From IMG/VR virus record IMGVR_UViG_3300046313_000158, positions 1-46,291 of that record: 46,291 nucleotides of DNA; one strand, 5' to 3'. The stretch's first letter is position 1. Every line of letters begins with the position of its first letter. Of this stretch, positions 28,652 through 37,053 are shown one piece after another. The position numbers were made by a program, and so were the translations under genes. This stretch comes from a virus. The notes under the pieces are model-generated. The model saw nothing but the letters and a program-made list of their open reading frames with translations. It did not search any database and was not told where the DNA came from.

Positions 28652-29196
28652 AAAAAGTTCCTGATCAAGTTTACGTGGTTTCTCAGAATCGACCTGAGAC
28701 TGAGTATACCAAAGATCCTGTAACTGGTGTTTGGTCCACTAAGAATGTGACAGACCATAATTTCGGTTTCCTGCATCCACATGAACCTACTAAGGCTACA
28801 GACGCTAAACGTAAAAGCACTCAGCATTCTTGGGCTTATCATGGGATGTATGAAAAGAATGGTGAGTTCTGGGAGCGTGGTACTGATTGGAAATATGATC
28901 CAGTGACGACTAAACACAGTAGCGTTCCATATGATCGTCCGATTGATCCACTCTATGCACCCAGAGTTTGGGATAATGTTCCAATGAGTGATTTCAAGAT
29001 TATCGATACAGTTAATCGCTATCGTGGTAATAAACTGTTCAAGGTGTTGGATCCTCGTGGTGTAGAGTTCGAGATTACTGTTCAGTCGTTGTATCATCTC
29101 TTGCAAGAAAGCACGGTACGTAACGGTGTCATCCTAGACGAATGTGTATGGATGAAAGGTAAAGACTTGGTAGTTGCTAGGAGTTTGGTGCAATGA
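28648..29196 (+). CDS. hypothetical protein
   Basis: A 182-residue protein. The first 110 residues are polar with many Trp, His, Tyr and Pro (HNFGFLHPHEPTK, SWAYHGMYEKNGEFWERG). The last 70 look like a compact domain (FKIIDTVNRYRGNKLFKVLD, FEITVQSLYHLL). Not recognised. Coupled at both ends. Confidence 0.68.
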   Translation: MKKVPDQVYVVSQNRPETEYTKDPVTGVWSTKNVTDHNFGFLHPHEPTKATDAKRKSTQHSWAYHGMYEKNGEFWERGTDWKYDPVTTKHSSVPYDRPIDPLYAPRVWDNVPMSDFKIIDTVNRYRGNKLFKVLDPRGVEFEITVQSLYHLLQESTVRNGVILDECVWMKGKDLVVARSLVQ

Positions 29197-29348
29197 GGAA
29201 TCTAACAATTGAGCGTATCACCCTTTTTATGCAGGAATATCCAGATCTAATGGTAGAGCTAGATATATCTCCTGACGAGTTGGATAATTTGTCCAACAGG
29301 GAATTACTAGACCTATTGGTCGAATGCGTGGAGATTATCTGTGAGTGA
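29193..29348 (+). CDS. small acidic protein
   Basis: A 51-residue acidic, helical protein (ELDISPDELDNLSNRELLDLLVECVE), coupled by ATGA to the previous gene and overlapping the next by eight bases. Not recognised. Confidence 0.58.
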   Translation: MRNLTIERITLFMQEYPDLMVELDISPDELDNLSNRELLDLLVECVEIICE

Positions 29349-29541
29349 ATTTAAACCTATTAGTGCTGATGATATGGCTCGTTGTTGGTGTGGTCGATCT
29401 ACAACCAACTTGTGTGACGGATCACACACGTTTACGGACGAACAGTGGGCTGAGATTAACTATGATTTTAAAGATGTGAAAGAAGGGTCTGCTTCTGAAT
29501 CTTGGTTAAAGAAAACCGACGATTATTATACGAAAGAATAA
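29341..29541 (+). CDS. CDGSH-type iron-sulfur protein
   Basis: A 66-residue protein with CWCGRSTTNLCDGSH at residues 15-29. This matches the CDGSH motif (C-x-C ... S ... C-D-G-S-H) that holds a 2Fe-2S cluster through three cysteines and one histidine. The gap between the serine and the third cysteine is one residue shorter than usual and lacks the common proline. Known members act in iron or redox handling. Start GTG 29341 follows GGAG. Confidence 0.68.
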   Translation: MSEFKPISADDMARCWCGRSTTNLCDGSHTFTDEQWAEINYDFKDVKEGSASESWLKKTDDYYTKE

Positions 29542-29542
29542 T

Positions 29543-29695
29543 ATGACTGATGAAGAAGCATTAGCCAAGTATACGGCTATGCAAGAGTATTTCGGTGAAT
29601 TGCCAAACTTTGAACACCACCCTCGCCAGTTTGCGTATTATGTAAAACTTTACGACTACCGTAATTCAATGCTTGACAAAAACTCAGAAGTGTAG
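29543..29695 (+). CDS. small acidic protein
   Basis: A 50-residue protein, helical and aromatic (YTAMQEYFGELPNFEHHPRQF). The promoter for the following gene lies inside its last codons. Not recognised. Confidence 0.6.
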   Translation: MTDEEALAKYTAMQEYFGELPNFEHHPRQFAYYVKLYDYRNSMLDKNSEV

Positions 29696-29701
29696 TAAAA
29701 T
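29673..29701 (+). promoter_or_regulatory. sigma-70-type promoter
   Basis: TTGACA, 17-base spacer, TAAAAT, embedded in the end of the preceding gene. It drives the metallophosphoesterase gene. Confidence 0.78.
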
Positions 29702-29721
29702 AAACTTTTATGGAGATGAAA

Positions 29722-30654
29722 ATGAAAATCGGTATCTGCTCCGACCTACACTTAGAGTTCGGCGATGTAAACATTAAAAATACAGACAACGTGGATGTAC
29801 TCATCTTGTCTGGGGATATCCTTGTCGAACGTGACTTGGATATGTACGACCGTCGTCAAGAAGAATTAGGTTTTGCTCGTGCCCGTTCTCAACGTTTTCA
29901 TGACTTCTTTTCACGTGTTTGTTTTCAGTTCCCACATGTAATCTACGTTGCTGGTAACCATGAGCACTATCATGGTGACTTTGCCAAGACTATCCATGAG
30001 TTAAAGCGCAAGCTGGCACATCACACTAATCTTCATATCTTGGATCGAGAAGTCTTTGATTTGGGTGATGTTCGTTTCATCGGTTCTACCTTGTGGACTG
30101 ATATGAACAAAGAAGACCCAATCACTCTCCATGCTATGAAGCGTATGATGAATGATTTTCGTTGCGTGGAAAACAGCAACCATGTGGTAAACTACAGAGC
30201 AGACGTTCTGAAAGATAAGCCAACTGGAATGACTGATGAAGAATTCTTGATGTTGCCTACAAGTGAACGATTCAAGACTGTATTCAAGACTCGTACTGCT
30301 ACCTTCTCTCCAGAAGATGCAGTTGAAGAACACCGTAAGTGTTTGGAATACATCAGCTTTATGACTTCAGAAACTCCAGCTTGGAAATCTGTAGTGGTTG
30401 TTGGCCATCACACTCCATCTCATACATCTTGCCATCCTCGTTATAAGGATGACCAAGTAATGAATGGTGGATACCACAGCGACTTGTCTGAGTTTATCTT
30501 GGATCGTCCAGCTATTAAATTGTGGACTCATGGTCATACCCATGAAGCATTTGATTATATGATTGGTGATACTCGTATTGTTTGTAACCCACGTGGCTAC
30601 ACTGGATACGAAGAAATCGCTGATAACTTTACATTGAAAGTAGTAGAAGTATGA
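29722..30654 (+). CDS. calcineurin-like metallophosphoesterase
   Basis: A 310-residue protein with all metal-binding motifs of the family: SDLHLEF (D-x-H), LSGDIL (GD), AGNHEHYHGD (GNHE), VGHHTPS and THGHTHEAFD (GHxH). It should be a two-metal phosphodiesterase or phosphatase; the natural substrate could be a nucleotide or nucleic acid. Of three close ATGs, 29722 is chosen because GGAG lies six bases upstream of it. Coupled to the next gene by ATGA. Confidence 0.88.
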   Translation: MKIGICSDLHLEFGDVNIKNTDNVDVLILSGDILVERDLDMYDRRQEELGFARARSQRFHDFFSRVCFQFPHVIYVAGNHEHYHGDFAKTIHELKRKLAHHTNLHILDREVFDLGDVRFIGSTLWTDMNKEDPITLHAMKRMMNDFRCVENSNHVVNYRADVLKDKPTGMTDEEFLMLPTSERFKTVFKTRTATFSPEDAVEEHRKCLEYISFMTSETPAWKSVVVVGHHTPSHTSCHPRYKDDQVMNGGYHSDLSEFILDRPAIKLWTHGHTHEAFDYMIGDTRIVCNPRGYTGYEEIADNFTLKVVEV

Positions 30655-30842
30655 GCGCAATTAAGTTAGTCTCTGAATATATCGGAGAAGAAAACAATCG
30701 TAGTGCCAGTGTTTATAAAGACTTGGAGACTAAGGAATACAAAGTCTCTATTCGAAATGAATCTGGTACTTACTTTACTGCAATGTTTGATGTTATTGAT
30801 GATGCAGAAGACTATGCAGAGAATTGGGTGATGAACAAATGA
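30651..30842 (+). CDS. small hypothetical protein
   Basis: A 63-residue protein: three strands (VYKDLETKEYKVSIRNE) and a helix (DDAEDYAENWVMNK). The C-terminal DDAEDxAENWV is common in small phage proteins of unknown role. Coupled at both ends. Confidence 0.7.
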   Translation: MSAIKLVSEYIGEENNRSASVYKDLETKEYKVSIRNESGTYFTAMFDVIDDAEDYAENWVMNK

Positions 30843-31171
30843 GTACGTACACTCCAGATCGTTGGATGGTAGTTTCTATCACTAACAATGCTAAAACTCA
30901 CTATCGTGTTTTTGGCTCTTGGGGTGGTGGTTATCTCAATGGCGACTCATGGAAATTAAACTCAGGTATTACTAAGGCTACTCTCGTTGATGGTGTATAC
31001 CACTTCGAGGGTAGTTCTGGTTCTGTCTACGAATGCCGTAAACGTTCTTATGGTGCCACTGGTTATACTTGGGGTATTCTCGATGGGATGATTAAACGTG
31101 CTGCAGATGATGGAGCACTTATTCAGATTCTAGAAGAAGATACAGACTTCTTGGAATTACCTTATGAGTAA
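30839..31171 (+). CDS. hypothetical protein
   Basis: A 110-residue protein starting at ATG 30839. Strand- and glycine-rich with many aromatic residues (YRVFGSWGGGYLNGDSWKLN). It ends with an acidic stretch. I recall similar proteins in cyanophages; function unknown. Confidence 0.7.
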   Translation: MSTYTPDRWMVVSITNNAKTHYRVFGSWGGGYLNGDSWKLNSGITKATLVDGVYHFEGSSGSVYECRKRSYGATGYTWGILDGMIKRAADDGALIQILEEDTDFLELPYE

Positions 31172-31346
31172 GACTAAAATTAAATTAAGCTGGACAGTTA
31201 TTCTTGAAGAAGCAGACGATGGTAGTGGTGATTTAATTATGCCATTCCCTGATGATTTTCTCAAAGAAGCTGGTTGGGTAGAAGGCGATATACTTGAGTG
31301 GATAGATAATGAAAATGGATCATATTCACTCAGGAAACGAGAATGA
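31164..31346 (+). CDS. AbrB-like swapped-hairpin protein
   Basis: A 60-residue protein. The segment DLIMPFPDDFLKEAGWVEGDILEWIDNE fits the SpoVT/AbrB swapped-hairpin pattern (strand, PxxFL helix, GWxxGDxL strand). Related small phage proteins occur in cyanophages. It may be a DNA-binding regulator, but the basic residues expected for DNA contact are few. Confidence 0.68.
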   Translation: MSKTKIKLSWTVILEEADDGSGDLIMPFPDDFLKEAGWVEGDILEWIDNENGSYSLRKRE

Positions 31347-31486
31347 CACAACTTGAACTACAACTGGAAGATATCGAAGAAGCTGTCTTAGCTTTAATGA
31401 TACGCATTAATACAATCGAACATGAAAATGAAAATCTACGACAAGAAAATAAAGAGTTGCGATGGCGACTCTCAGAACAAGACTAA
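31343..31486 (+). CDS. small coiled-coil protein
   Basis: A 47-residue protein with a heptad pattern through almost its full length (LQLEDIEEAVLALMIRINTIE, then NENLRQENKELRWRL), so a dimeric coiled coil is likely. ATGA overlap upstream and TAATG overlap downstream. Confidence 0.65.
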   Translation: MTQLELQLEDIEEAVLALMIRINTIEHENENLRQENKELRWRLSEQD

Positions 31487-32046
31487 TGCCTGAATTATAT
31501 AATGTATTCCCCAAACCCATTCTAATTGAACGTGGTATTTTACTAGACAAATTAGAATGTTATGAACAACGGGTAAATTTTCTAAAACAAACTAATCGTG
31601 GTTCTCCACGTAATGATATAGTGTCAAATATGTCATTTCAGTCAGAACCGTTTCTACAAGAAGATAACACGTTCACTGAATTGATATCTGAAATTTATAA
31701 AAATTCTAATTTTATGTTAGAATCTTTTGGTTATAAGTTTCTAAGAAACACTATTAAAATAACTAACATGTGGGCAGTTTACTACAATAATGGTGAATTT
31801 GTATATCCACATGTACATCCAGGTTCTTTCTTATCTGGTGTTTATTATATAAAAGGTGCTGGTAACATCACATTTATGGATAAACTTGATTCCATGACTA
31901 GAAACGATACCGAATCAGAAATATACACTCCAGTCAAACATTTTTCTTGTGATACTGGTACCATGCTTATTTGGAAAAGTGATATACTCCATGCAACCCA
32001 ACCAGCAACTGATTTAAAAGTTGCTATTTCTTTTAATTTATCATAG
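31486..32046 (+). CDS. 2OG-Fe(II) oxygenase, HxH variant
   Basis: A 186-residue PF13759-like protein. The motif PHVHPGSFLSGVYYIKG (H109, H111) is the signature of this subfamily; distal H169 (DILHAT) completes the site. The position usually occupied by arginine in the closing strand is lysine (TDLKVAISFN). It is far from the main oxygenase block but shares the fold. TAATG overlap sets the start. Confidence 0.8.
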   Translation: MPELYNVFPKPILIERGILLDKLECYEQRVNFLKQTNRGSPRNDIVSNMSFQSEPFLQEDNTFTELISEIYKNSNFMLESFGYKFLRNTIKITNMWAVYYNNGEFVYPHVHPGSFLSGVYYIKGAGNITFMDKLDSMTRNDTESEIYTPVKHFSCDTGTMLIWKSDILHATQPATDLKVAISFNLS

Positions 32047-32054
32047 GAAATAAC

Positions 32055-32432
32055 ATGAGCAAAACATTTACAGACGTATCAGTCTTTCTACGTGCAGTCG
32101 GACAGGATATTCCATCATCTCCACAGCAAACTGTCTCTGATCAAGCAGAATTGTATAAGAAATTGATTAAAGAAGAAGTTACAGAGTTCTGGGCTGCTGA
32201 AGCAGCCTCTGATGGCGTTGAAGAAATTGATGCGTGCTTTGATATGATGTGGGTTATCATCGGATATATGAAATCTCGTGGTTGGGATTGTGAAAATATC
32301 TGGGATGAGGGCGCAAAATCCAATTTATCCAAGATTGACCCGAATACTGGGCTTGTTCGTCGACGTGAAGACGGCAAAATCTTGAAACCAGAAGGTTGGA
32401 CACCACCTGATTTTACAAAATTTGTGAAATAA
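32055..32432 (+). CDS. MazG-like nucleotide pyrophosphohydrolase
   Basis: A 125-residue all-helical protein with the metal-binding pattern of MazG-type enzymes: KEEVTEF, then VEEIDACFD (E-x-x-E and E-x-x-D helices). A C-terminal segment of about 40 residues (DPNTGLVRRREDGKILKPEGW) is typical of the phosphoribosyl-ATP pyrophosphohydrolase-like phage group. It should hydrolyse nucleoside triphosphates and may affect nucleotide pools or alarmone levels. Confidence 0.82.
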   Translation: MSKTFTDVSVFLRAVGQDIPSSPQQTVSDQAELYKKLIKEEVTEFWAAEAASDGVEEIDACFDMMWVIIGYMKSRGWDCENIWDEGAKSNLSKIDPNTGLVRRREDGKILKPEGWTPPDFTKFVK

Positions 32433-32433
32433 G

Positions 32434-32462
32434 TTGAATTTTCGTGAAATTTGAAGTAAAAT
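32434..32462 (+). promoter_or_regulatory. promoter giving leaderless message
   Basis: TTGAAT, 17-base spacer, TAAAAT. The -10 ends seven bases before ATG 32469, so the expected start point is at or next to the A of the ATG. Confidence 0.65.
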
Positions 32463-32468
32463 AACAGT

Positions 32469-32972
32469 ATGATTACACTTTATCTTGATATGGACGGTGT
32501 CCTTGCCGATTTTCACAAGGAATATGACAAATATGACCCAGAACGTGAGGATCGCAAGAAGTTTCGATCAGCTGTTTTGGATCATAACATCTTTGAGGTG
32601 CTGGATTTTATGCCAGACACTCAAGAATTGCTGAATCACGTGTCAAAACTGCAAGGCATCAACGTTGAGATTCTTACTTCAATGGGTACTCATGATCCAT
32701 TCCAAGGTGAATCTGCTAAACGACAGAAAATGAAGTGGCTGGATAAATTTAATATCCCATACAAAGCAAATTTCGTTCGTAACAAAGAAGAAAAGGCTCA
32801 ATACGCCACTGCAACTTCTATTCTTATTGACGACAGCATTGGTTGTATCACTCCATTCAGAGAAGCTGGTGGTTATGGCATTCACCACACTAATGCTAAA
32901 GATACCATCGATCAATTAAATTCTACATTAAACCAAATTCTTACGTTAGAAATATTGCGTAAACACGGATGA
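32469..32972 (+). CDS. HAD-type 5'(3')-deoxyribonucleotidase
   Basis: A 167-residue protein with the HAD motifs: LDMDGVLADF (nucleophile D7 and D9), LTSMG (motif II), a conserved lysine in KANFVRNKEEK and SILIDDSIG (motif IV). It matches phage 5'(3')-deoxyribonucleotidases, which remove phosphate from deoxynucleotides. No ribosome site lies upstream; the message is probably leaderless. Confidence 0.85.
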   Translation: MITLYLDMDGVLADFHKEYDKYDPEREDRKKFRSAVLDHNIFEVLDFMPDTQELLNHVSKLQGINVEILTSMGTHDPFQGESAKRQKMKWLDKFNIPYKANFVRNKEEKAQYATATSILIDDSIGCITPFREAGGYGIHHTNAKDTIDQLNSTLNQILTLEILRKHG

Positions 32973-33256
32973 ATGATATTTTACTAAACACATTTGGATG
33001 GATCAAAGATGATTATCGAAGCCACCCTGTTCGATTTATTGTTGAGTTGCTTGCTTGGACTATTAGCATTGGCTGCAGTATCACGATGGCAACAACAGTC
33101 CCAAATCCTCCTTTACTCGTATTATATCCTATCTGGATCAGTGGCTGTGCTCTTTATGCTTGGGCTGCTTACACTAGGAAATCGTTTGGGATGTTGGCTA
33201 ACTACTTCTTGTTAGTCACAATTGATTGTATTGGTTTATTCAGAATGGTGTTTTAA
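32969..33256 (+). CDS. membrane protein, three transmembrane segments
   Basis: A 95-residue protein with three hydrophobic helices after a short amphipathic start (FGWIKDDYRSHPVRFIVELL). Phage proteins with this start and helix layout are frequent in T4-like phages; function unknown. Coupled to both neighbours (ATGA and TAATG). Confidence 0.72.
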   Translation: MNDILLNTFGWIKDDYRSHPVRFIVELLAWTISIGCSITMATTVPNPPLLVLYPIWISGCALYAWAAYTRKSFGMLANYFLLVTIDCIGLFRMVF

Positions 33257-33534
33257 TGCAATTAACTTTAAATAGTAAACAAATTTATGTAACTCCACAA
33301 ATGCATACTCCACCAGCAATGCCTGTGCAGTTTGTTAAACCATTTTCATATGATTTTCGTGTTGCAGAACATTTAGACGCTAATAATAATGTTGAACGTG
33401 TTGGATTGCAAGTTCAAATTTACGAACACGATGAGTATGGAGTAGGTATTGTCCGTCTAGGATGGATGGACGTTCCTCGTGTTAAATTGAAAAATGGTGT
33501 TGTTTGGGCACCAGATTTTGGCACAACCCCTTGA
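33256..33534 (+). CDS. hypothetical protein
   Basis: A 92-residue protein of alternating strands (LTLNSKQIYVTP, ERVGLQVQIYEHD, VGIVRLGWMDV). Probably a small beta sandwich. Not recognised. The promoter for uvsE overlaps its stop. Confidence 0.65.
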   Translation: MQLTLNSKQIYVTPQMHTPPAMPVQFVKPFSYDFRVAEHLDANNNVERVGLQVQIYEHDEYGVGIVRLGWMDVPRVKLKNGVVWAPDFGTTP

Positions 33535-33559
33535 CTTTTTTGTAAAGTTGTAGTATAAT
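33531..33559 (+). promoter_or_regulatory. promoter giving leaderless uvsE message
   Basis: TTGACT, 17-base spacer with TTGTAAAG, TATAAT. Only six bases separate the -10 from ATG 33566, so transcription should start on or next to the start codon. No ribosome site is present. Confidence 0.82.
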
Positions 33560-33565
33560 TATAGT

Positions 33566-34603
33566 ATGACTACACTACACACACCCAAAATTGGTTTTGC
33601 TTGCAAATGGATTGACACCCTCGAACAAGTCGATGGCATTGGTCCAAAAGACGGTGCCAAACAATACAGTACTGGCACCACAACTGTTGCTTGGCTCGGT
33701 CGACAGTCCAAAGATGTTGCTGAACAAAAGCTGTTTGACCTAACACGTCAAAATCTTCAACACACACTTAACCTAGTTAATAAAGTTGCTGGCTTACCTG
33801 TCGGTCTACGCATGGTTCGCCTTTCCAGCGAGATCTTGCCAGTGTACACGCACAAAGACTGGTCTTACTTTTACAAACGACAAGATGTATTATCTGTCTT
33901 GGCATATGGTTTCAATAAAATCGGCGAAGCTGGTCGTGCAAGTGGTGTTCGCTTGTCTTTCCATCCAGGTCAGTTTACTGTACTTGCGTCAGAAAACGAT
34001 GGTATCGTAAACAACTCTATCGATGAGTTTGAGTATCATGCTGATATGGTTCGCATGATGGGATATGGTAAGACATTCCAAGACTTTAAAATCAACGTAC
34101 ATATTTCTGGTAAGCGTGGTCCAGAAGGTATTCGTGCAGCGTATAAACGTCTTTCTACTGTAGCACAAAATTGCATCACAATCGAAAACGAAGAAAATGC
34201 TTGGGGTCTTGATTCTTCTCTAGAATTAACAGACTTGCTACCAATTGTACTTGACGTTCATCATCACTGGTGTCGTGAAGGTGAGTGGCTTGATCCAACA
34301 GATGACCGTGTCCAACGTGTTATCGATTCTTGGCGTGGTGTTCGTCCAACTATGCATTATTCTCAGTCACGTGAAGATTATCTCATCGATCATGCAGCTG
34401 ACAAACAGCCAGATATGGCTGTGCTAAAAGATATGGGCTACAAAAAGTCTAAATTGCGTGCACACTCAGATTTTTACTGGAACACTGCATCGAATGATTG
34501 GGTGTTAGGTTATGTTCCAACACATGATATTATGTGCGAATCAAAAGCAAAAAACTTGGCAAGTTTTGCTCTATATGAGGCTTCACAGAAATTAGCGTCA
34601 TAA
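33566..34603 (+). CDS. uvsE: UV damage endonuclease UvsE/UvdE
   Basis: A 345-residue protein with the TIM-barrel motifs of UV endonucleases: KIGFACKW at the start, RMVRLSSEI, LSFHPGQFTVLAS, INVHISGKRG, ITIENEEN, VLDVHHHWC and PTMHYSQSR, supplying the histidine, glutamate and aspartate metal ligands. It nicks DNA 5' to UV photoproducts. The full family length is present. Leaderless promoter placement is described separately. Confidence 0.93.
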   Translation: MTTLHTPKIGFACKWIDTLEQVDGIGPKDGAKQYSTGTTTVAWLGRQSKDVAEQKLFDLTRQNLQHTLNLVNKVAGLPVGLRMVRLSSEILPVYTHKDWSYFYKRQDVLSVLAYGFNKIGEAGRASGVRLSFHPGQFTVLASENDGIVNNSIDEFEYHADMVRMMGYGKTFQDFKINVHISGKRGPEGIRAAYKRLSTVAQNCITIENEENAWGLDSSLELTDLLPIVLDVHHHWCREGEWLDPTDDRVQRVIDSWRGVRPTMHYSQSREDYLIDHAADKQPDMAVLKDMGYKKSKLRAHSDFYWNTASNDWVLGYVPTHDIMCESKAKNLASFALYEASQKLAS

Positions 34604-34606
34604 ATA
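34599..34606 (+). promoter_or_regulatory. T4-type late promoter candidate
   Basis: CATAAATA followed 12 bases later by AAGGAGA and the start of the lysis-related gene run from 34624. One mismatch from TATAAATA. Confidence 0.4.
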
Positions 34607-34623
34607 AAAACAAGGAGACCTTT

Positions 34624-34872
34624 ATGCCAACGTATGTATTTCGCAACAAAGAAACAGGCGAACAATTTGAACAAGTTATGCGTATGTCTGAACTTGATCC
34701 GTTTAGAGAAGCTAACCCACAGTTGGAAACTGTTATCCAAGCAGTGGCGTTTGGTGATCCAACCAAACTTTCATCAACACGCAAATTTGACACTGGATTC
34801 AAGGAGGTACTACAACGAATCCACGAAAAGACCCCTGGAAGTCAATTAGAAAAATCGTCATCTCAACTATAA
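34624..34872 (+). CDS. FmdB-like small protein without zinc ligands
   Basis: An 82-residue protein starting MPTYVFRNKETGEQFEQVMRM, as in FmdB-type putative regulators, but the cysteines that bind zinc in that family are absent. This cysteine-less form is common in T4-like phages. Function unknown. AAGGAG precedes the start. Confidence 0.75.
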   Translation: MPTYVFRNKETGEQFEQVMRMSELDPFREANPQLETVIQAVAFGDPTKLSSTRKFDTGFKEVLQRIHEKTPGSQLEKSSSQL

Positions 34873-34881
34873 GGAAAACTT

Positions 34882-35007
34882 ATGGCTACCAAGCGAAAAC
34901 CCACCATCAATAAGAAGGGTAGAATTATTAAACCGAAAACGCTAACGCAGAAGACAAAGGCTGCAGCGACAAGAAAACACAATAAAATTTCTGGTAAAAC
35001 AAAATAA
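34882..35007 (+). CDS. small very basic protein
   Basis: A 41-residue protein, about one third Lys/Arg (MATKRKPTINKKGRIIKPK). AAGGAAAACTT precedes the ATG. Its composition suggests nucleic-acid binding; no known family. Confidence 0.58.
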   Translation: MATKRKPTINKKGRIIKPKTLTQKTKAAATRKHNKISGKTK

Positions 35008-35015
35008 GGAATCCA

Positions 35016-35783
35016 ATGGCTCGTGCACCAGCAAAACAAAAACCTATAGATAATGTACAAATTGAGCCGAAAACAAAACAAACAAATAATCACTTAAGAC
35101 TAAGACTTGATGACTTAAAAACGTTTGACCCATTAACCAATAACCAAAAGTTATTTTTTGATTCATACAAACGTGGTGATTATTTCGTGGCACTTCATGG
35201 TGTCGCAGGGACAGGAAAGACCTTCTGTGCTTTATACAAAGCAATTGAAGAAGTGTTAGATAAATCAAATCCATTCGATAAGATTATTGTAGTGCGTTCA
35301 GCAGTGCAAGGTCGAGAGATTGGTCATCTTCCAGGTGATGTTAATGAGAAGATGGAAATTTATGAACAACCATATCGTCAAATTTGCGAGACTTTATTTG
35401 GTCGCAAAGACGCATGGGATAGATTAGAAGAGCAAGGACATATTCAGTTTATCTCTACCTCGTTTATTCGTGGTATGTCATTCGATGATGCTATCATTAT
35501 TGTTGACGAGATGCAAAACTTGACATATGAAGAGATTGATACCGTTATGACTCGTGTCGGTTATCGATCTAAAATTTTATGGTGTGGTGATTATCGCCAG
35601 ACAGACTTGACAAAACGTAAAAGCGATGTTACTGGAATTTTAAAATTCTTTGACATTGCGCAACACATGAGTGCTTTTACCCGTATTGAGTTTACTGTTG
35701 ACGATATCGTGAGATCTTCTCTCGTTAAGGAATATATTTTGGCTAAACTAAGATATGAGGACTACGATGAAAAGAAAAAATGA
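35016..35783 (+). CDS. phoH: PhoH-like ATPase
   Basis: A 255-residue P-loop protein. A basic N-terminus of about 35 residues is followed by Walker A GVAGTGKT (62-69), RSAVQGREIGHLPGD, and Walker B AIIIVDEMQN, then VGYRSKILWCGDYRQTDL. These are the standard PhoH motifs. The family is common in phages; an RNA helicase or RNA-processing role is suspected. Overlaps the endolysin gene by ATGA. Confidence 0.88.
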   Translation: MARAPAKQKPIDNVQIEPKTKQTNNHLRLRLDDLKTFDPLTNNQKLFFDSYKRGDYFVALHGVAGTGKTFCALYKAIEEVLDKSNPFDKIIVVRSAVQGREIGHLPGDVNEKMEIYEQPYRQICETLFGRKDAWDRLEEQGHIQFISTSFIRGMSFDDAIIIVDEMQNLTYEEIDTVMTRVGYRSKILWCGDYRQTDLTKRKSDVTGILKFFDIAQHMSAFTRIEFTVDDIVRSSLVKEYILAKLRYEDYDEKKK

Positions 35784-36400
35784 TAACCGCAGACCAATTC
35801 AAGCATTTATTCCCTCGTGCTCAAGATCCAGAATCTTGGGCGACTTCGATGAACGAAGTATTTCCGACTTACGATATTAACACTCCAGAACGTGTTGCTG
35901 CTTTCTTAGCGCAATGTGGTCATGAGTCTGGTGGTTGGACTGTTTTTGAAGAAAATCTAAACTACTCTGCGCAGGGGTTGAATAGTATCTTCAGAAAGTA
36001 TTTCCCTACAATTGAAGAAGCTACGCCATATGCTCGCAAGCCAGAAATGATTGCTAACAAAATCTATGCGAACCGCATGGGTAATGGTGGTCCAGAATCA
36101 GGAGATGGATATCGTTTCCGTGGGCGTGGACCAATTCAATTAACTGGTCGTGCGAACTATACGGCATTTGCTAAGGAAATGTTCGAAGACTGGGAGAACG
36201 TAGTACAAAACCCAGATTGGGTTACAGCAGATCGTGACTTTGCTTTGATGTCAGCTATTTGGTTCTGGAATAAGAACAAGTTGAATGTTCAAGCAGACAG
36301 CGGTGACATTAAACTAATGACTAAGAAAATCAACGGTGGTTATATTGGTCTTGAAGATCGCATTAAACACTATAATGAGGCTATGCACCTACTTACATAA
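35780..36400 (+). CDS. GH19 (chitinase-like) endolysin
   Basis: A 206-residue glycoside hydrolase family 19 protein. CGHESGGW holds the catalytic glutamate (E49), with a second acidic residue near E58. RGRGPIQLTGRANY is the characteristic substrate-binding segment, followed by FALMSAIWFWNKN. There is no signal peptide, so release would depend on a holin. It cleaves peptidoglycan for lysis. It is one of two wall-degrading genes here. Confidence 0.9.
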   Translation: MITADQFKHLFPRAQDPESWATSMNEVFPTYDINTPERVAAFLAQCGHESGGWTVFEENLNYSAQGLNSIFRKYFPTIEEATPYARKPEMIANKIYANRMGNGGPESGDGYRFRGRGPIQLTGRANYTAFAKEMFEDWENVVQNPDWVTADRDFALMSAIWFWNKNKLNVQADSGDIKLMTKKINGGYIGLEDRIKHYNEAMHLLT

Positions 36401-37053
36401 TGAAAAACTTTATACATCATGACTTTGCGAAACTTGTACGTGATACAAGACCCGATGGAAAAAGAACATATCTGACTCCATCGGGTTTTTCGTATCCAAG
36501 CGTAACAACAATCACAGGACAAGCAACAGCAGAAGGTATTGCCAAGTGGCGACAGAGAGTTGGCGAGGAAGAAGCTAATCGAATCTCTGGCAGAGCATCG
36601 GCACGTGGCACTCGGATTCACCAGTACTGTGAAGATTATCTGCGAGGAAACGTATTCGAAGCTGATATGTTTGATTTGGAGATGTTTAACTCTATCAAGT
36701 TCTTACTGGATGATATTGATAACATTCACTGTTTAGAAACTCCACTCTACTCTGACCACTTACAGGTTGCTGGAACAGTTGATTGTATTGCTGAGTTTCA
36801 AGGTAAGCTAACTGTTATTGATTTTAAGACAGCAAGCAAACCGAAAGATAGAGAAGACATTTATCATTACTTTATGCAGTGTGCAGCTTATGCTGTTGCA
36901 TTTGAAGAACGCACTGGTATTCCTATTGGTCGTCTCGCAATTTTAATGGCGGTTGAAAATGATGATCCACGTTGGTTTATTGAGAAACGTGATAACTGGA
37001 TTGGTCCATTCCGTAAACTGAGATTAGATTATAAGAATAAAAAAGGTATTTAA
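36400..37053 (+). CDS. RecB/Cas4-like PD-(D/E)XK nuclease
   Basis: A 217-residue protein with the full core of RecB-family nucleases: RGTRIHQ (H74), LETPLYS (E113), VAGTVDCIAE (D128), LTVIDFKTA (D141 and K143) and a Q in MQCAAYAVA. It resembles the mitochondrial genome maintenance exonuclease/Cas4-like single-domain group. A role in recombination or end processing is likely. It starts one base into the endolysin stop. Confidence 0.87.
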   Translation: MKNFIHHDFAKLVRDTRPDGKRTYLTPSGFSYPSVTTITGQATAEGIAKWRQRVGEEEANRISGRASARGTRIHQYCEDYLRGNVFEADMFDLEMFNSIKFLLDDIDNIHCLETPLYSDHLQVAGTVDCIAEFQGKLTVIDFKTASKPKDREDIYHYFMQCAAYAVAFEERTGIPIGRLAILMAVENDDPRWFIEKRDNWIGPFRKLRLDYKNKKGI

